Position numbers and translations under genes: made by a program. 40,550 bases of DNA from an uncultured Planctomycetaceae bacterium (GTDB lineage: Bacteria; Planctomycetota; Planctomycetia; Pirellulales; UBA1268): NCBI GenBank assembly GCA_903919035.1, contig CAIXGY010000221.1, positions 1-40,550 of the forward strand, given 5' to 3'. Below, piece after piece: positions 17,336 to 26,229 of this stretch. Positions within the stretch are counted from its first letter, which is position 1. Each line of letters starts with the position of its first letter. Under the pieces are notes generated by a model. The model made no database searches and was not told the DNA's origin. It saw only the letters and a list, made by a program, of their open reading frames with translations.

Positions 17336-17542
17336 CCCGGCCTCGTCGCCGTCGACCCTGACGGTTATCCGGCCTGCGGGCGGCACACGGGGCCGAGGGA
17401 ACGCGATGGGTCGATAGGATCACGAGACAGGGTCGGCCGTCCGCGGAACTCCCCGGCGCCGTCCCGGTAGGCTCGCGCCGACGCCGGGCCCGTCGAGTGC
17501 CGTTCGGGGAACGGTTGCGGACCGCAGACGCGGAGACAGCGG

Positions 17543-18271
17543 ATGAGCATGAGGTGGCGACGCGCGGGCTCGTGGGTGCGGCGGCTCGCGCCGGTGGTGG
17601 CGATCGCGGCGATGGCCGACGTGTCGCCGGGGCAGGGGCTGGACGACCTCTCGCTCACGCGGACATTCGGCGCGGGAGTCCACGCCTACTTCTCGGGAGA
17701 CCTCGAGCGGAGCTACGACGAGTTCACCGCCGCCATCGAGGCCGGGTCCGAGGACCCCCGGGCCCGCTACTTCCGTGGGCTCGCGGCCCTGCGGCTGGGA
17801 CGGCTCGACGAGGCCGAAGCCGACTTCTCCGCGGGAGCCGACCTGGAGGCCCGTGCGTTGGGCGGCTGGCCCGTGTCGCGATCGCTGGAGCGGATCCAGG
17901 GCCACGACCGGCTGCGACTGGAGCGGCATCGGGTGCGGGCCAGGGTGGCCGCGCTGCAGTTGGATCGCGCCGCCGCGGCCGAGCGCTACTCCGGGATCGA
18001 GGATGCCCAGCCGAACGTGCTTCGCAGCCGCAGGCCCACCGCGCTTCCGGCGCCGGCCGGCGACGCGTCGAACCCCTTCATCGAACGACCCGAGCCCGTC
18101 GCTCCGGCGACACCGACCGGCGAAACCCCGGAGCCCTCGCCGGTGCCGGATGCCGAGCCGCCCGCCGCCGACGCTGCGCCGTCGACGGTCGAGCTCCCTG
18201 TCGAGGCCCCGGCGGAGAGCCCGTTCGCCGAGCCCGAGCCCGAACTGCCGTTCGGCGGCGGCCGTCAGTGA
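17543..18271 (+). CDS. Exported TPR-like protein with Pro/Glu-rich tail
   Basis: A 242-residue protein with an N-terminal signal peptide (Arg-rich start, hydrophobic residues about 15-27, cleavage near SPGQ). About two tetratricopeptide units follow at 40-105 (HAYFSGDLERSYDEFTAAIE and RYFRGLAALRLGRLDEAEAD). After a helical stretch the C-terminal third (about 165-242) is a low-complexity tail rich in Pro, Glu and Ala. Such proteins are common in planctomycete envelopes, but the function is unknown. GGAG at 17532-17535 is 7 bases before ATG 17543. Its 3' end overlaps the convergent DUF423 gene by 7 bases. Confidence 0.75.
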   Translation: MSMRWRRAGSWVRRLAPVVAIAAMADVSPGQGLDDLSLTRTFGAGVHAYFSGDLERSYDEFTAAIEAGSEDPRARYFRGLAALRLGRLDEAEADFSAGADLEARALGGWPVSRSLERIQGHDRLRLERHRVRARVAALQLDRAAAAERYSGIEDAQPNVLRSRRPTALPAPAGDASNPFIERPEPVAPATPTGETPEPSPVPDAEPPAADAAPSTVELPVEAPAESPFAEPEPELPFGGGRQ

Positions 18272-18690
18272 GTCGGCCGCGTTGCTGATGGCGTGGTGAG
18301 CCGCAGGCCGCCCCATGCCAGCGCCATCCAACCGGCGATCAGCAACACGCCACCGATGGGCACGACGGCGCCGAGCACGCGCATGCCGGTGAGTGCCAAC
18401 ACCCACAGGCAGCCGCTGAACACGAGCGTGCCGAGCGTGAAACACCATGCCGCGGTCGCGAGGCTGCGCACGGCGCGGCCCGCAGTCGGCAGTGCGGCAG
18501 TCAGGCCGCAGGCCACGAGGGCCAGGGCGTGGGCGAGCGCGTATCGGGAGGCGGTCTCCCAGTTGGCCGCCTGCCCGCTCGCCTCCAGGAGCGGCTTGAG
18601 CCCGTGGGCCCCGAAGGCGCCCGCGGCCACCGCGCCGGCGCCGAGCAGGCTGCCGAGGGCGATGCAGGTGCCGGCCAGCCTCCCGCTCAC
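18265..18690 (-). CDS. DUF423 family small membrane protein
   Basis: A 141-residue protein with four hydrophobic helices (about 8-28, 46-66, 76-98, 105-127). The family signature AGAFGAHGLKP is at 22-32, and the second helix starts NWETASRYALAHALAL. The family includes E. coli YgdD and eukaryotic TMEM256; its function is unknown. The GTG start (18688-18690) overlaps the TGA of the upstream secretin gene (GTGA), so translation of the two is probably coupled even though their roles are not obviously linked. Confidence 0.9.
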   Translation of the reverse strand: MSGRLAGTCIALGSLLGAGAVAAGAFGAHGLKPLLEASGQAANWETASRYALAHALALVACGLTAALPTAGRAVRSLATAAWCFTLGTLVFSGCLWVLALTGMRVLGAVVPIGGVLLIAGWMALAWGGLRLTTPSATRPTH

Positions 18691-21485
18691 GGCCGTGAGG
18701 TTCCCATGAGCTTCTCCTCTTCCTCCTCCTGGATGATGATCCGCGGCGTGACCATCAGCATGAGGCTGTCCGTCGTCCGGCCGAGGCCGACGTTCTTGAA
18801 CAGGCGGTTGATGTAGGGAATCTTCGACAGGATCGGCACGCCGTATTCGTTCCGACCCTCGCGGAGCCGCTTGATGCCGCCGAGCAGCACGGTGCCGCCG
18901 TCGGGCACGCTCACGGTGGTGGTCACGGTGGTGAACAGGAACTCCGGCAGCTGGATCGTGGTGCCGTTCGACTGCACCTCCAGTTCATCGCTCGACTCGT
19001 CTCCGGTGGCCAGGTCGACGAGTCCGTTCGTGCCCGTGCCGGCGAGCTGGCCGAGCACGCCCGACCGACCGCTGACGCCCGACTTCGAGTCGCTGCTCTT
19101 CGCCTTCGTCGACCGCTGGCCCTCGAACTGGAACGATTCCACGCGGCCGATCTGCGAGAAGAACGGCACCAGCGTGAGCCGCACGAACCGGCGATCGTTC
19201 GACACCACGGCCTGCACGTTCACGGCGGTGCCCTCGTTGAGCACCGTGATCACCGGCTGCTGCGCCGCGGCGAAATCACCGACCACCGGGATCACGGCCG
19301 TCACGAAGGGCCGCTGGCGGGTGTCGGACACGAAGGCGTTCTGCCCGTTGAAGAGCGTCACCTTCGGCGACTGCATGACGTTCGACCGCGTGTTGCCCTG
19401 GGCGGCCTGGATGAGGAAGTAGGCCTCGATGTCGGAGAGGATCGCGAAGCCGAAGTTCGCGGCCGAGGTGGCCGGATCGGGAAGGCCCGGCAGCTGGGGC
19501 ACCGTCGCCGCGCCGAAGCTGTTTTGCCGGAAGGGGATCGAGAAGAAGTTTTGCGCGGCGGGGCCCAGCGTCTGCTGCCCCTGACCGACCAACGGGTTGG
19601 CGAACGGGCTGACCGCGACGCCCGGATTCCCCGTGCTGTCGAGGCCGATCGTCTGCGTCGGGCCGCCCGGTGCGGCGGTGATGCCCTGCTGGAACGGGTT
19701 GGTCGAGCTGTTCCCCTGCGTGGGAATGGCCGTCATGTTGAGCGGTTGGTTCACGCCCGATTGGATGTTGAAGTCGAAGTCGACGCCGATCCGTTCGAAG
19801 AAGGTGTCGTTGAGGCTGATGAACCGCACCTCGATCGTGACCTGGAGATCCTGGAGGCGGCGGAGTTGTTCCAGGAGGTCGGCGATCTCCTCATGCACCT
19901 CCTGCGTCTGGCTGACGACGAGACTGAGGTTCGTGGCGAAGGGCTGGATCGCGCCCGGACCGCCCACGGTGTCCCAGGTGTCGGCGGCCACCGTGCTCTG
20001 GATGAGGCCGATGAGCGACTGGAAGTCGGCCTGCGCGCCCCCCGCGGATGGTGGTCCGAAGGGAATCGACGGCGTGGAGCCCGTTCCCGGCGGTCCGGAC
20101 CTGCCCCCGGGGATCTGGGCCAACGCGCTGGTCGCGAGGTCTCCCGCGGCGGCCCGTCCGCCGCCGATCCCGGCCGGCGGCGGCCCCACCTCGACCGCCA
20201 GGGCGTTGCGGAGCGACGCCTGCGAGTAGCCGTCGCGGAGCGCGCCGGTGATGCCCAGGCCGTCGGACGAGAAGTTCGGCACGGGGAGGACGAGGTCGGC
20301 GACCGGGTAGGTGACCGCGTAGACGTCGCCGCGGACGAGCCGGGGGCTCGTCACCTTGAGCACCTCGTCGCGAATCGCGTAGCCGAGGTGCAACGGTTCC
20401 AGGATCAGCTTCAAGGCGCTCTTGAGCGAGATCGGCTGATCGAGGGCCAGCGTCACGCTCGTGTCGCTGCGGACCGCCTCTTCGTCGAGGCCCGCGAGGT
20501 CGAGATGCACCGCCACGTCGGCCTGGGCGCCGAGATCCTCGAGCACCTTTGCGAGCGGCGCGTCGTGATAGGCGGGTTTCACCTTCGTGTTGAGCCGCCG
20601 CTGGATCTCTCGCTCGACCGGAGAGGCTTGGGCCCGGGCGGCGGCCTGCAACTCGCCGCGGCTCTTGGTGAGGTCGCGCCAGTCCTTCGTGTCGGGGAAC
20701 TCGATCGGTCCCGCGAACGGCGCCGACGATCGCTCCACGTCCTCGACCACGTCCATGAAGCCAGCCTGCTTGTCGGTGGCGATCGACTGCTGGGCGTCGA
20801 GTCGCCGGATCACCCGGCTCTGGGCGAGGAGTTGGCGGACCACCGGATTGTCCGGGGCCAGTTCGCCGGCCTTCTTGGCGATCGCCTCGGCCTCGGGAAA
20901 CCGCTGCTGGTCGATGAGCGTGTTGTATTCCTCGACGAGCATGGCGATCCGCTGATCCACCTCGACCCGCCGGGAGCGATCACGGTCGATCTCGGCCTCG
21001 ATGCGGCTGTTCTGGGCCTCGAGGGCCAGTTCCGCCCGCCGCTTGCCGGTCATCTCCTCGATCTCGCGGCGGGTCCGCTCGATCCGCCGCAGAAACTGAT
21101 CCCGCGCGGCCTGCGGAAGCCCGCGGCCGTCGAGACCCTGCGCGGCGGCGTCGAGCAGCGCGAGCGCCTCAGCCGGCGACCGCTGCGCGAGCCGTTTGGC
21201 CTCGAGTTGCTTGGCCGCCAACTCGGCCGAGGTGCGGGCGAGCGTCAGCGGATCCGCTTCGGCGTTGGCCGTCGCACCGCCCTGCTCCGTGGACGTCGTC
21301 GGGGCGGTGGCGGAGGGCTCTGGCGCGGCCGCGGCGTCGATGGCCTGCCGGATGATCCGCCGCGCCGTCTCGGCATCGCCGGCCGCGGCGGGCGCGGGAA
21401 GGTCCTCGCCGCGGCTGGTGCCGGTCAGGGCGAGGCCGGGCAGCAACAGTCCGCACGCCGCGACGAGACGAAGGGTGGATGTCAT
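18687..21485 (-). CDS. Secretin (GspD/PilQ superfamily), orphan, planctomycete type
   Basis: Outer-membrane pore protein of 932 residues. A signal peptide (about 1-26) is followed by an Ala-rich segment and a long charged helical region (about 85-230). An N0/STN-like domain is at about 300-385 (YHDAPLAKVLEDLGAQADV ... LLEPLHLGYAIRDEVLKVT in pieces), then VTYPVADLVLPVPN. The secretin region covers about 500-932: QDLQVTIEVRFISLND, SPKVTLFNGQNAFVSDT, DRRFVRLTLVPFFSQIG and, from 859, VPDGGTVLLGGIKR and GVPILSKIPYINRLFKN. No other type II secretion or type IV pilus gene is nearby, so its partners must be encoded elsewhere. It shares much sequence with the giant VWA protein at 33515-38167. A leader of about 200 bases separates it from the upstream receiver gene. 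Confidence 0.93.
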   Translation of the reverse strand: MTSTLRLVAACGLLLPGLALTGTSRGEDLPAPAAAGDAETARRIIRQAIDAAAAPEPSATAPTTSTEQGGATANAEADPLTLARTSAELAAKQLEAKRLAQRSPAEALALLDAAAQGLDGRGLPQAARDQFLRRIERTRREIEEMTGKRRAELALEAQNSRIEAEIDRDRSRRVEVDQRIAMLVEEYNTLIDQQRFPEAEAIAKKAGELAPDNPVVRQLLAQSRVIRRLDAQQSIATDKQAGFMDVVEDVERSSAPFAGPIEFPDTKDWRDLTKSRGELQAAARAQASPVEREIQRRLNTKVKPAYHDAPLAKVLEDLGAQADVAVHLDLAGLDEEAVRSDTSVTLALDQPISLKSALKLILEPLHLGYAIRDEVLKVTSPRLVRGDVYAVTYPVADLVLPVPNFSSDGLGITGALRDGYSQASLRNALAVEVGPPPAGIGGGRAAAGDLATSALAQIPGGRSGPPGTGSTPSIPFGPPSAGGAQADFQSLIGLIQSTVAADTWDTVGGPGAIQPFATNLSLVVSQTQEVHEEIADLLEQLRRLQDLQVTIEVRFISLNDTFFERIGVDFDFNIQSGVNQPLNMTAIPTQGNSSTNPFQQGITAAPGGPTQTIGLDSTGNPGVAVSPFANPLVGQGQQTLGPAAQNFFSIPFRQNSFGAATVPQLPGLPDPATSAANFGFAILSDIEAYFLIQAAQGNTRSNVMQSPKVTLFNGQNAFVSDTRQRPFVTAVIPVVGDFAAAQQPVITVLNEGTAVNVQAVVSNDRRFVRLTLVPFFSQIGRVESFQFEGQRSTKAKSSDSKSGVSGRSGVLGQLAGTGTNGLVDLATGDESSDELEVQSNGTTIQLPEFLFTTVTTTVSVPDGGTVLLGGIKRLREGRNEYGVPILSKIPYINRLFKNVGLGRTTDSLMLMVTPRIIIQEEEEEKLMGTSRP

Positions 21486-21642
21486 GGGATGCCGGGTCCT
21501 CGGCTGGCAAAAGACGTTCGCGGCGGGAGAAGTAGCGGGGTCCGCCGGGCCGGGTCAAGTCGTGCGCCGACCGGAGACGACGCCGCCCCCGGTCGCCCGC
21601 AGTTCGCGACACGCCGCAGACATCGCGAATTGCCCGGTTTGA

Positions 21643-21670
21643 CGCCCCGCGTGTCCGTGCGTGCGGGGCG
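21643..21670 (-). terminator. GC-rich hairpin after the PAS-GAF-receiver gene
   Basis: CGCCCCGC (21643-21650) pairs with GCGGGGCG (21663-21670) around a 12-base loop, 17 bases past the stop of the upstream minus-strand gene. On the minus strand the stem is followed by TCAAACC, so there is no clean U tract. It could be a weak intrinsic terminator or a leader structure of the secretin transcript. Confidence 0.45.
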
Positions 21671-21687
21671 GTTCGTCCACGCGTCGC

Positions 21688-23241
21688 CTACGTGGCCGGT
21701 GCGACGCGGCGGGCGACGGCCTTTTCCACCGTGTCGAGCAGTTGATCGACGCGGAAGGGCTTGAACAGCACGAGATCGACCCCAGCCTGACGTGCTTTGA
21801 CGATCGAGTGCCCCGGGTCGTATCCAAACCCGGTCATGAGCACGAGCGGCACCGTGTCGAGGATTTCCTGGAGTTTGAGAAGCAGTTGATAGCCGCTCAT
21901 GTCGGGTAGGCGGATGTCGGTGATGATGACGTCGTAGGCATCGCCGCCGCCGGTCCGCACGAGCGACGCCGCCTCGGCCCCGTCGCGGGCCGTCTCCACC
22001 ACGCATCCGTACCGTTCGAGGAGCGCGTGGGCGGCGGCCCGCACCTGGTCGTCGGCGTCGACGACCAGGATCCGACGGTCGGCGAGCGCCGGCCGCCGGT
22101 CGCCGTGGCGGCGCTGGGCGTGAGCGACGCTCGGCGTCATCCGCTCGCCCACCCGCTGAATCACCTGCTTGATGTCGCGGGCGTTCCTGAGGATCCGCTG
22201 CAGCCGCTCGACCACGTCGGGCTCGTGGCCGATGTACCGCTCCATCACGTTGACGGCATCGTTGAGGATGTCGTCGACGGGCAGTGCGACGGCGCCGTGG
22301 ATCGCCTCGATGCTCTCGGCAGTGCTCGACACCTTCTCCGCGGCGAGCAGTTCCAGCGTGTTGAGCGCCGCGGCCACGTCTCGGGAGAAGATCTCCAGGA
22401 ACTGCAGGTCGGTGGCGGTGAATCCGCCCGGCTCCGGGCTCTCGACGTTGAACGTGCCGATCACCTCGTCGTGGAGCATGAGGGGCACCGTCAGCGAGCT
22501 CTTGGCCCCCTTGCAGCCCTCGAGATACAGCGGGTCCTTCGTCGTGTCGTCGCAGAAGTAACTCCTGCCCGTGGCCGCGACGAAGCCGGTCACCCCGTTG
22601 TGTTCGGGCCGGGCGTACAGGATGCGGGCCTCCGCCTCGGGCTGCATGCCCTCCGCGAGCAGCGGCTCGAGCCTGCCGGTCTGCCGATCGAGCAGCCGGA
22701 TCTCGACCACGTCGAACTGCAACAGATCCTTGGAGTGGTGGAGGATGTTGCTCTTCAGCAGTTCGATGCGCTCGTCGACCGTCATGTCGGCCAGTTCGGC
22801 CGGTGACAGGTCGGCCAGCGTCTGGCCGGCGGCGTGGATCGCCGCCCGCTTCTGTTGTTCGAGGATCGTCGTCGTCACGTCGCGGACCGCGACCACGGCC
22901 CGGGCGGCGTCGGACCCGGCGTGGAACGAGCCCGAGCATTGCACGTCGAAGAAGCGGCCCGCACCGGTGCGCACGGTGGCCCGCCCGCGGCGGCCGGCGG
23001 CAACCGCGGATCGGAAGGCGGCGACATCGTCCGCGCTCTCGGTTGCGGCGCCGAGGACGGCGAAGAAGTCGCGGCCGGCGCCGCCGTCGGTGGCGGACCA
23101 GGCGGCCAGCATCTCGTTGGACCAGTGCACCACGCACTGGTCATCGAGCAGCGCGATGCCGTCCGGCAGGTGATCGACGATCGCGCGGTCCAGTCGCGTC
23201 GCCGCCGGGTCGTCGCCAGGGCCTGCCGAAATCTCCGTCAC
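21688..23241 (-). CDS. PAS-GAF sensor with C-terminal receiver domain, no kinase domain
   Basis: A 517-residue cytoplasmic signalling protein. Domains: PAS at about 18-125 (IVDHLPDGIALLDDQCVVHWSN), a linker with a coil, GAF at about 165-310 (GVTGFVAATGRSYFCDDTTKDP, SLTVPLMLHDEVIGTFNVES in pieces), a helical hairpin at about 320-380 resembling a dimerisation domain, and a receiver from 390 with acidic residues D395/D397, phospho-acceptor D442 (ITDIRLPDMSG), T470 and K494 (LFKPF). No HATPase domain and no DNA-binding output are present, so it must receive its phosphate from, or act on, another protein. GTG 23241 is preceded by GGAGG at a 7-base spacing. It diverges from sdhCAB across 174 bases. 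Confidence 0.88.
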   Translation of the reverse strand: MTEISAGPGDDPAATRLDRAIVDHLPDGIALLDDQCVVHWSNEMLAAWSATDGGAGRDFFAVLGAATESADDVAAFRSAVAAGRRGRATVRTGAGRFFDVQCSGSFHAGSDAARAVVAVRDVTTTILEQQKRAAIHAAGQTLADLSPAELADMTVDERIELLKSNILHHSKDLLQFDVVEIRLLDRQTGRLEPLLAEGMQPEAEARILYARPEHNGVTGFVAATGRSYFCDDTTKDPLYLEGCKGAKSSLTVPLMLHDEVIGTFNVESPEPGGFTATDLQFLEIFSRDVAAALNTLELLAAEKVSSTAESIEAIHGAVALPVDDILNDAVNVMERYIGHEPDVVERLQRILRNARDIKQVIQRVGERMTPSVAHAQRRHGDRRPALADRRILVVDADDQVRAAAHALLERYGCVVETARDGAEAASLVRTGGGDAYDVIITDIRLPDMSGYQLLLKLQEILDTVPLVLMTGFGYDPGHSIVKARQAGVDLVLFKPFRVDQLLDTVEKAVARRVAPAT

Positions 23242-23322
23242 CGAGCAGCCTCCAGCGTCGATGATCCGATGCCCCGAAAGTATAAATTCCGCGCCGGCGA
23301 GCCGCCAAATCCGCGGCCGGCG

Positions 23323-23350
23323 TTGTCGGCTCGGCCGGGCTTCCTATACT
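23323..23350 (+). promoter_or_regulatory. Likely promoter of sdhCAB
   Basis: TTGTCG at 23323-23328 and TATACT at 23345-23350 are separated by 16 bases, a good sigma70-type match, 66 bases before the sdhC start. In the same divergent gap TATACT also occurs on the minus strand (23279-23284), where it could serve the PAS-GAF-receiver gene, although its -35 is weak. Confidence 0.5.
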
Positions 23351-23415
23351 CCCTCGGGCGTCCGTCACAGCCGTCGTCGACCCAGGCACGTCGGACTCAC
23401 CCGACGAGGACTCTC

Positions 23416-24225
23416 GTGAGCGATCCAGCCGAATCGTTTCTGGCCCGACACCAGTTCCTCATTTATCGGCTCTTCTCACTGTCGGGCCTCGTGCCCGTGG
23501 GCGCGTTTCTTGTCGTCCACCTGCTGACCAACGCGTCGATCCTCGCGGGGCCGGGAACGTTCCAGTCGCGGGTCGACCTGATCCATTCGATCGGAGAGCG
23601 GGTCCTGCCGATCGTGGAGTGGGCGTTCATCTTTCTCCCGATGCTGTTCCACGCCACCGTCGGGTTCGTGATCATCGCCAACGGCCTGCCCAACGTGGGC
23701 TCGTATCCATACGTGGGGAATGTCCGCTACACGCTGCAGCGGGCCACCGGCATGATCGCGTTCGTGTTCATCATCGGCCACGTGATCCACCTGCACTGGA
23801 TGGGCAAGCCGCTCGGCGGAGGCCAGTTCGACCCGCATGCGGCGTCGAGTTCCGCGGCCGTCGCGATCCAACCGGCCCTGGCATCGGCGTTGTACGCCAT
23901 CGGCGTCTTGTGCGCGGTGTTTCACTTCGCGAACGGCCTGTGGACGCTCGGGATCACCTGGGGCCTGTGGACGAGCCCAGCCGCCATGCGGCGCGCCAAC
24001 GCCGTCAGCATCGTCGTCGGCGTCGCGCTGGCGGCGGCCGGTCTGGGTTCGTTGGCGGGCCTGCAGGGGCTCCGCGGACAGAAGCTCGACGACGCCCGGG
24101 CGATCGAAGCCAACATGCACGAGGACCGGGAGGCGCGGGAGCGGCTGCTGCACGGTGGCGACAGGGCCACGTCGGCCGTCCGGCCCGCCGTCGGAGCACC
24201 GGTCGCGGACTCCAGGGGAGGGTGA
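23416..24225 (+). CDS. sdhC: Succinate dehydrogenase cytochrome b558 subunit
   Basis: Membrane anchor of succinate dehydrogenase (complex II), which carries heme and passes electrons to quinone. The 269-residue protein has five hydrophobic helices (about 18-38, 70-95, 108-130, 150-175, 195-220), as in the single-anchor type found in Bacillus and Bacteroidetes, so no sdhD is needed. Helix histidines lie in VVHLLTN, LFHATVG, IGHVIHLHW and VFHFANG. The C-terminal 50 residues are charged and not typical. GTG 23416 with GAGGA about 7 bases upstream was chosen; the frame is open further upstream through the antisense of the receiver gene. The gap to sdhA is 4 bases. Confidence 0.9.
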   Translation: MSDPAESFLARHQFLIYRLFSLSGLVPVGAFLVVHLLTNASILAGPGTFQSRVDLIHSIGERVLPIVEWAFIFLPMLFHATVGFVIIANGLPNVGSYPYVGNVRYTLQRATGMIAFVFIIGHVIHLHWMGKPLGGGQFDPHAASSSAAVAIQPALASALYAIGVLCAVFHFANGLWTLGITWGLWTSPAAMRRANAVSIVVGVALAAAGLGSLAGLQGLRGQKLDDARAIEANMHEDREARERLLHGGDRATSAVRPAVGAPVADSRGG

Positions 24226-24229
24226 CGGC

Positions 24230-26215
24230 ATGGCGCAGCCGAGGGTCTTGGTCGTCGGTGGTGGGCTGGCCGGCTTGGCGGCCACGATGCGGCTCGCAGA
24301 GCTCGGCGTCGGAGTCGATCTCGTGAGCCTCGTCCCCGTGAAGCGGTCGCACAGCGTGTGCGCCCAGGGCGGGATCAACAGCGTCAATGCCCTGACCAGG
24401 CAGCAGGGCGACAACGAGTGGAAGCACTTCGACGACACCGTGTATGGCGGTGACTTCCTGCAGCACCAGCCCCCGGTGAAGGAGATGGCCGACTGGGGTC
24501 CACGAATCGTCGATCTGATGGACCGGCTCGGAGTGCCGTTCAATCGCACGCCGGAGGGCTTCCGCGACCAGAGACGGTTCGGCGGCACGCTGTACAAGCG
24601 GACGGCGTTCGCGGGCGCGACCACCGGACAACAACTGCTGTACGCACTCGACGAGCAGGTTCGCCGGCGGGAGGTCGAGGGCAAGGTGAAGAAGTGGGAG
24701 TTTTGGGACTTCCTCGCGCCGGTGCTCGACGATGCCGGCCGCTGTCGCGGCGCGATCTGCCAGGACCTGGTGACGATGGAGTTTCGGGCCTTTCCGGCCG
24801 ACGCCGTCGTGCTCGCCACGGGTGGCAACGGCCTGATTTACGGCCGGTCCACGATGTCGATGGTCTGCACCGGTAGCGCCGTGAGCCGGGCCTATCGGGC
24901 GGGGGCGGCGTACGGCAACGGCGAATTCATTCAGGTGCATCCCACGGCGATCCCCGGCGCCGACAAACTGCGGCTGATGAGTGAGAGCGCCCGCGGCGAG
25001 GGCGGGCGGGTGTGGGTGCCGAGGAAGCCCCAGGATCCGCGGGATCCGCGGGATATTCCCGAGGCCGACCGCTGCTACTTCCTCGAGGAGCGGTATCCGA
25101 AATACGGCAATCTCGTCCCTCGCGACATCGCCACGCGCGAGATCTTCGACATCTGCACCACGGATGGTCTCTCGGTGGAGAAGGACCGGCTCTGCGTCTA
25201 CCTCGACGTCACCCACATCCCCAGGGAGACGCTCGACCGCAAGCTCGGCGGCATCCTGGAGATCTACGAGAAGTTCCAGGGCGTCGACCCGCGGTCCGTG
25301 CCGATGAAGATCTTCCCGGCGGTGCACTACTCGATGGGTGGTCTGTGGGTCGACTACGAGCGGAGTTCGTCCGGCGGCATGGTCGAAGGGGCGATCCGCA
25401 ACCAGCAGACCAGCATTCCCGGGCTCTACGCGATCGGCGAGTGCGACTACCAGTACCACGGTGCCAATCGGCTCGGGGCCAATTCGCTCCTGTCGTGCAT
25501 CTTCAGCGGGCTGTTCGTGGCTCCGACGCTCGCGGCGGCCGCCGGAGCCACCGCGCCGGTCGATCGGCGGCTCTTCGAGGCGACCGAGCGGCGGGAGGAG
25601 GAGCGACACCGGGCGTTGCTGGGCCGGACGGCTGGAGACGAGAACCCCTACGACCTCCACCAGCAACTTGGCGGACTCATGACCCGAGTGGCCACGGTCG
25701 TGCGGCGGAACGACCAGCTCGAGGCGGCCTATGGCGAGGTCTGTGCGATGGAGGAGCGTTGGAAGCGTTGCGCGGTGAGCGATACGGGCAACTGGACCAA
25801 CCAAAACGTCGTCTTCACGAAGGCCTTGGGTGACATGTTCCCGGTCGCCAAGTTGATCCTCAAGGGCGCCCTGCTTCGCGATGAATGCCGCGGCGCCCAC
25901 TTCAAGCCGGCCTTCGCGATGCCGGGGATCTCGGCGACGGATCCCGCCGGCCAGCGGCGAGAGGCCGAGGAGTGGTGCGACCGGTTCGAGGCCAACACGC
26001 GGAAGTGGCTCAAGTCGACGATCGCAACCTGCGACTCCGCCGGCAATCCCGAGATTTCCTACCAGGACGTCGATACGTCGCTGATCCCGCCGCGGCCGCG
26101 GCTGTACGGCCTCGTCGGGGCCGACGTGATCGAGGAGGTCTGGAAGGAGCGGCATGCGACCGCAGACGCCGGCGGCACCGCCGCGGAGCCGCGGCTCGCG
26201 GCGGCGGCGACCTGA
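24230..26215 (+). CDS. sdhA: Succinate dehydrogenase flavoprotein subunit
   Basis: Oxidises succinate to fumarate with covalently bound FAD; part of the TCA cycle and respiratory chain. In 661 residues: FAD-binding VVGGGLAGLAA at about 7-17, the flavinylation region SHSVCAQGGINSV, VVLATGGNG, the substrate motif HPTAIPG with SARGEGGRVWV, and HYSMGGLWVDY, then ANRLGANSLLSCIFSG. The layout is that of the Bacillus-type enzyme. A Gly/Ala-rich tail of about 20 residues ends the protein. GGGGAGGG before ATG 24230 supports the start. Flanked by sdhC (4 bases) and sdhB (14 bases). Confidence 0.96.
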   Translation: MAQPRVLVVGGGLAGLAATMRLAELGVGVDLVSLVPVKRSHSVCAQGGINSVNALTRQQGDNEWKHFDDTVYGGDFLQHQPPVKEMADWGPRIVDLMDRLGVPFNRTPEGFRDQRRFGGTLYKRTAFAGATTGQQLLYALDEQVRRREVEGKVKKWEFWDFLAPVLDDAGRCRGAICQDLVTMEFRAFPADAVVLATGGNGLIYGRSTMSMVCTGSAVSRAYRAGAAYGNGEFIQVHPTAIPGADKLRLMSESARGEGGRVWVPRKPQDPRDPRDIPEADRCYFLEERYPKYGNLVPRDIATREIFDICTTDGLSVEKDRLCVYLDVTHIPRETLDRKLGGILEIYEKFQGVDPRSVPMKIFPAVHYSMGGLWVDYERSSSGGMVEGAIRNQQTSIPGLYAIGECDYQYHGANRLGANSLLSCIFSGLFVAPTLAAAAGATAPVDRRLFEATERREEERHRALLGRTAGDENPYDLHQQLGGLMTRVATVVRRNDQLEAAYGEVCAMEERWKRCAVSDTGNWTNQNVVFTKALGDMFPVAKLILKGALLRDECRGAHFKPAFAMPGISATDPAGQRREAEEWCDRFEANTRKWLKSTIATCDSAGNPEISYQDVDTSLIPPRPRLYGLVGADVIEEVWKERHATADAGGTAAEPRLAAAAT

Positions 26216-26229
26216 ATGGAGATGCGACC

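Noticed and set aside
19524-21764. A 746-codon plus-strand open frame opposite the secretin gene
   Set aside because: Antisense of well-supported secretin sequence; no recognisable domain.
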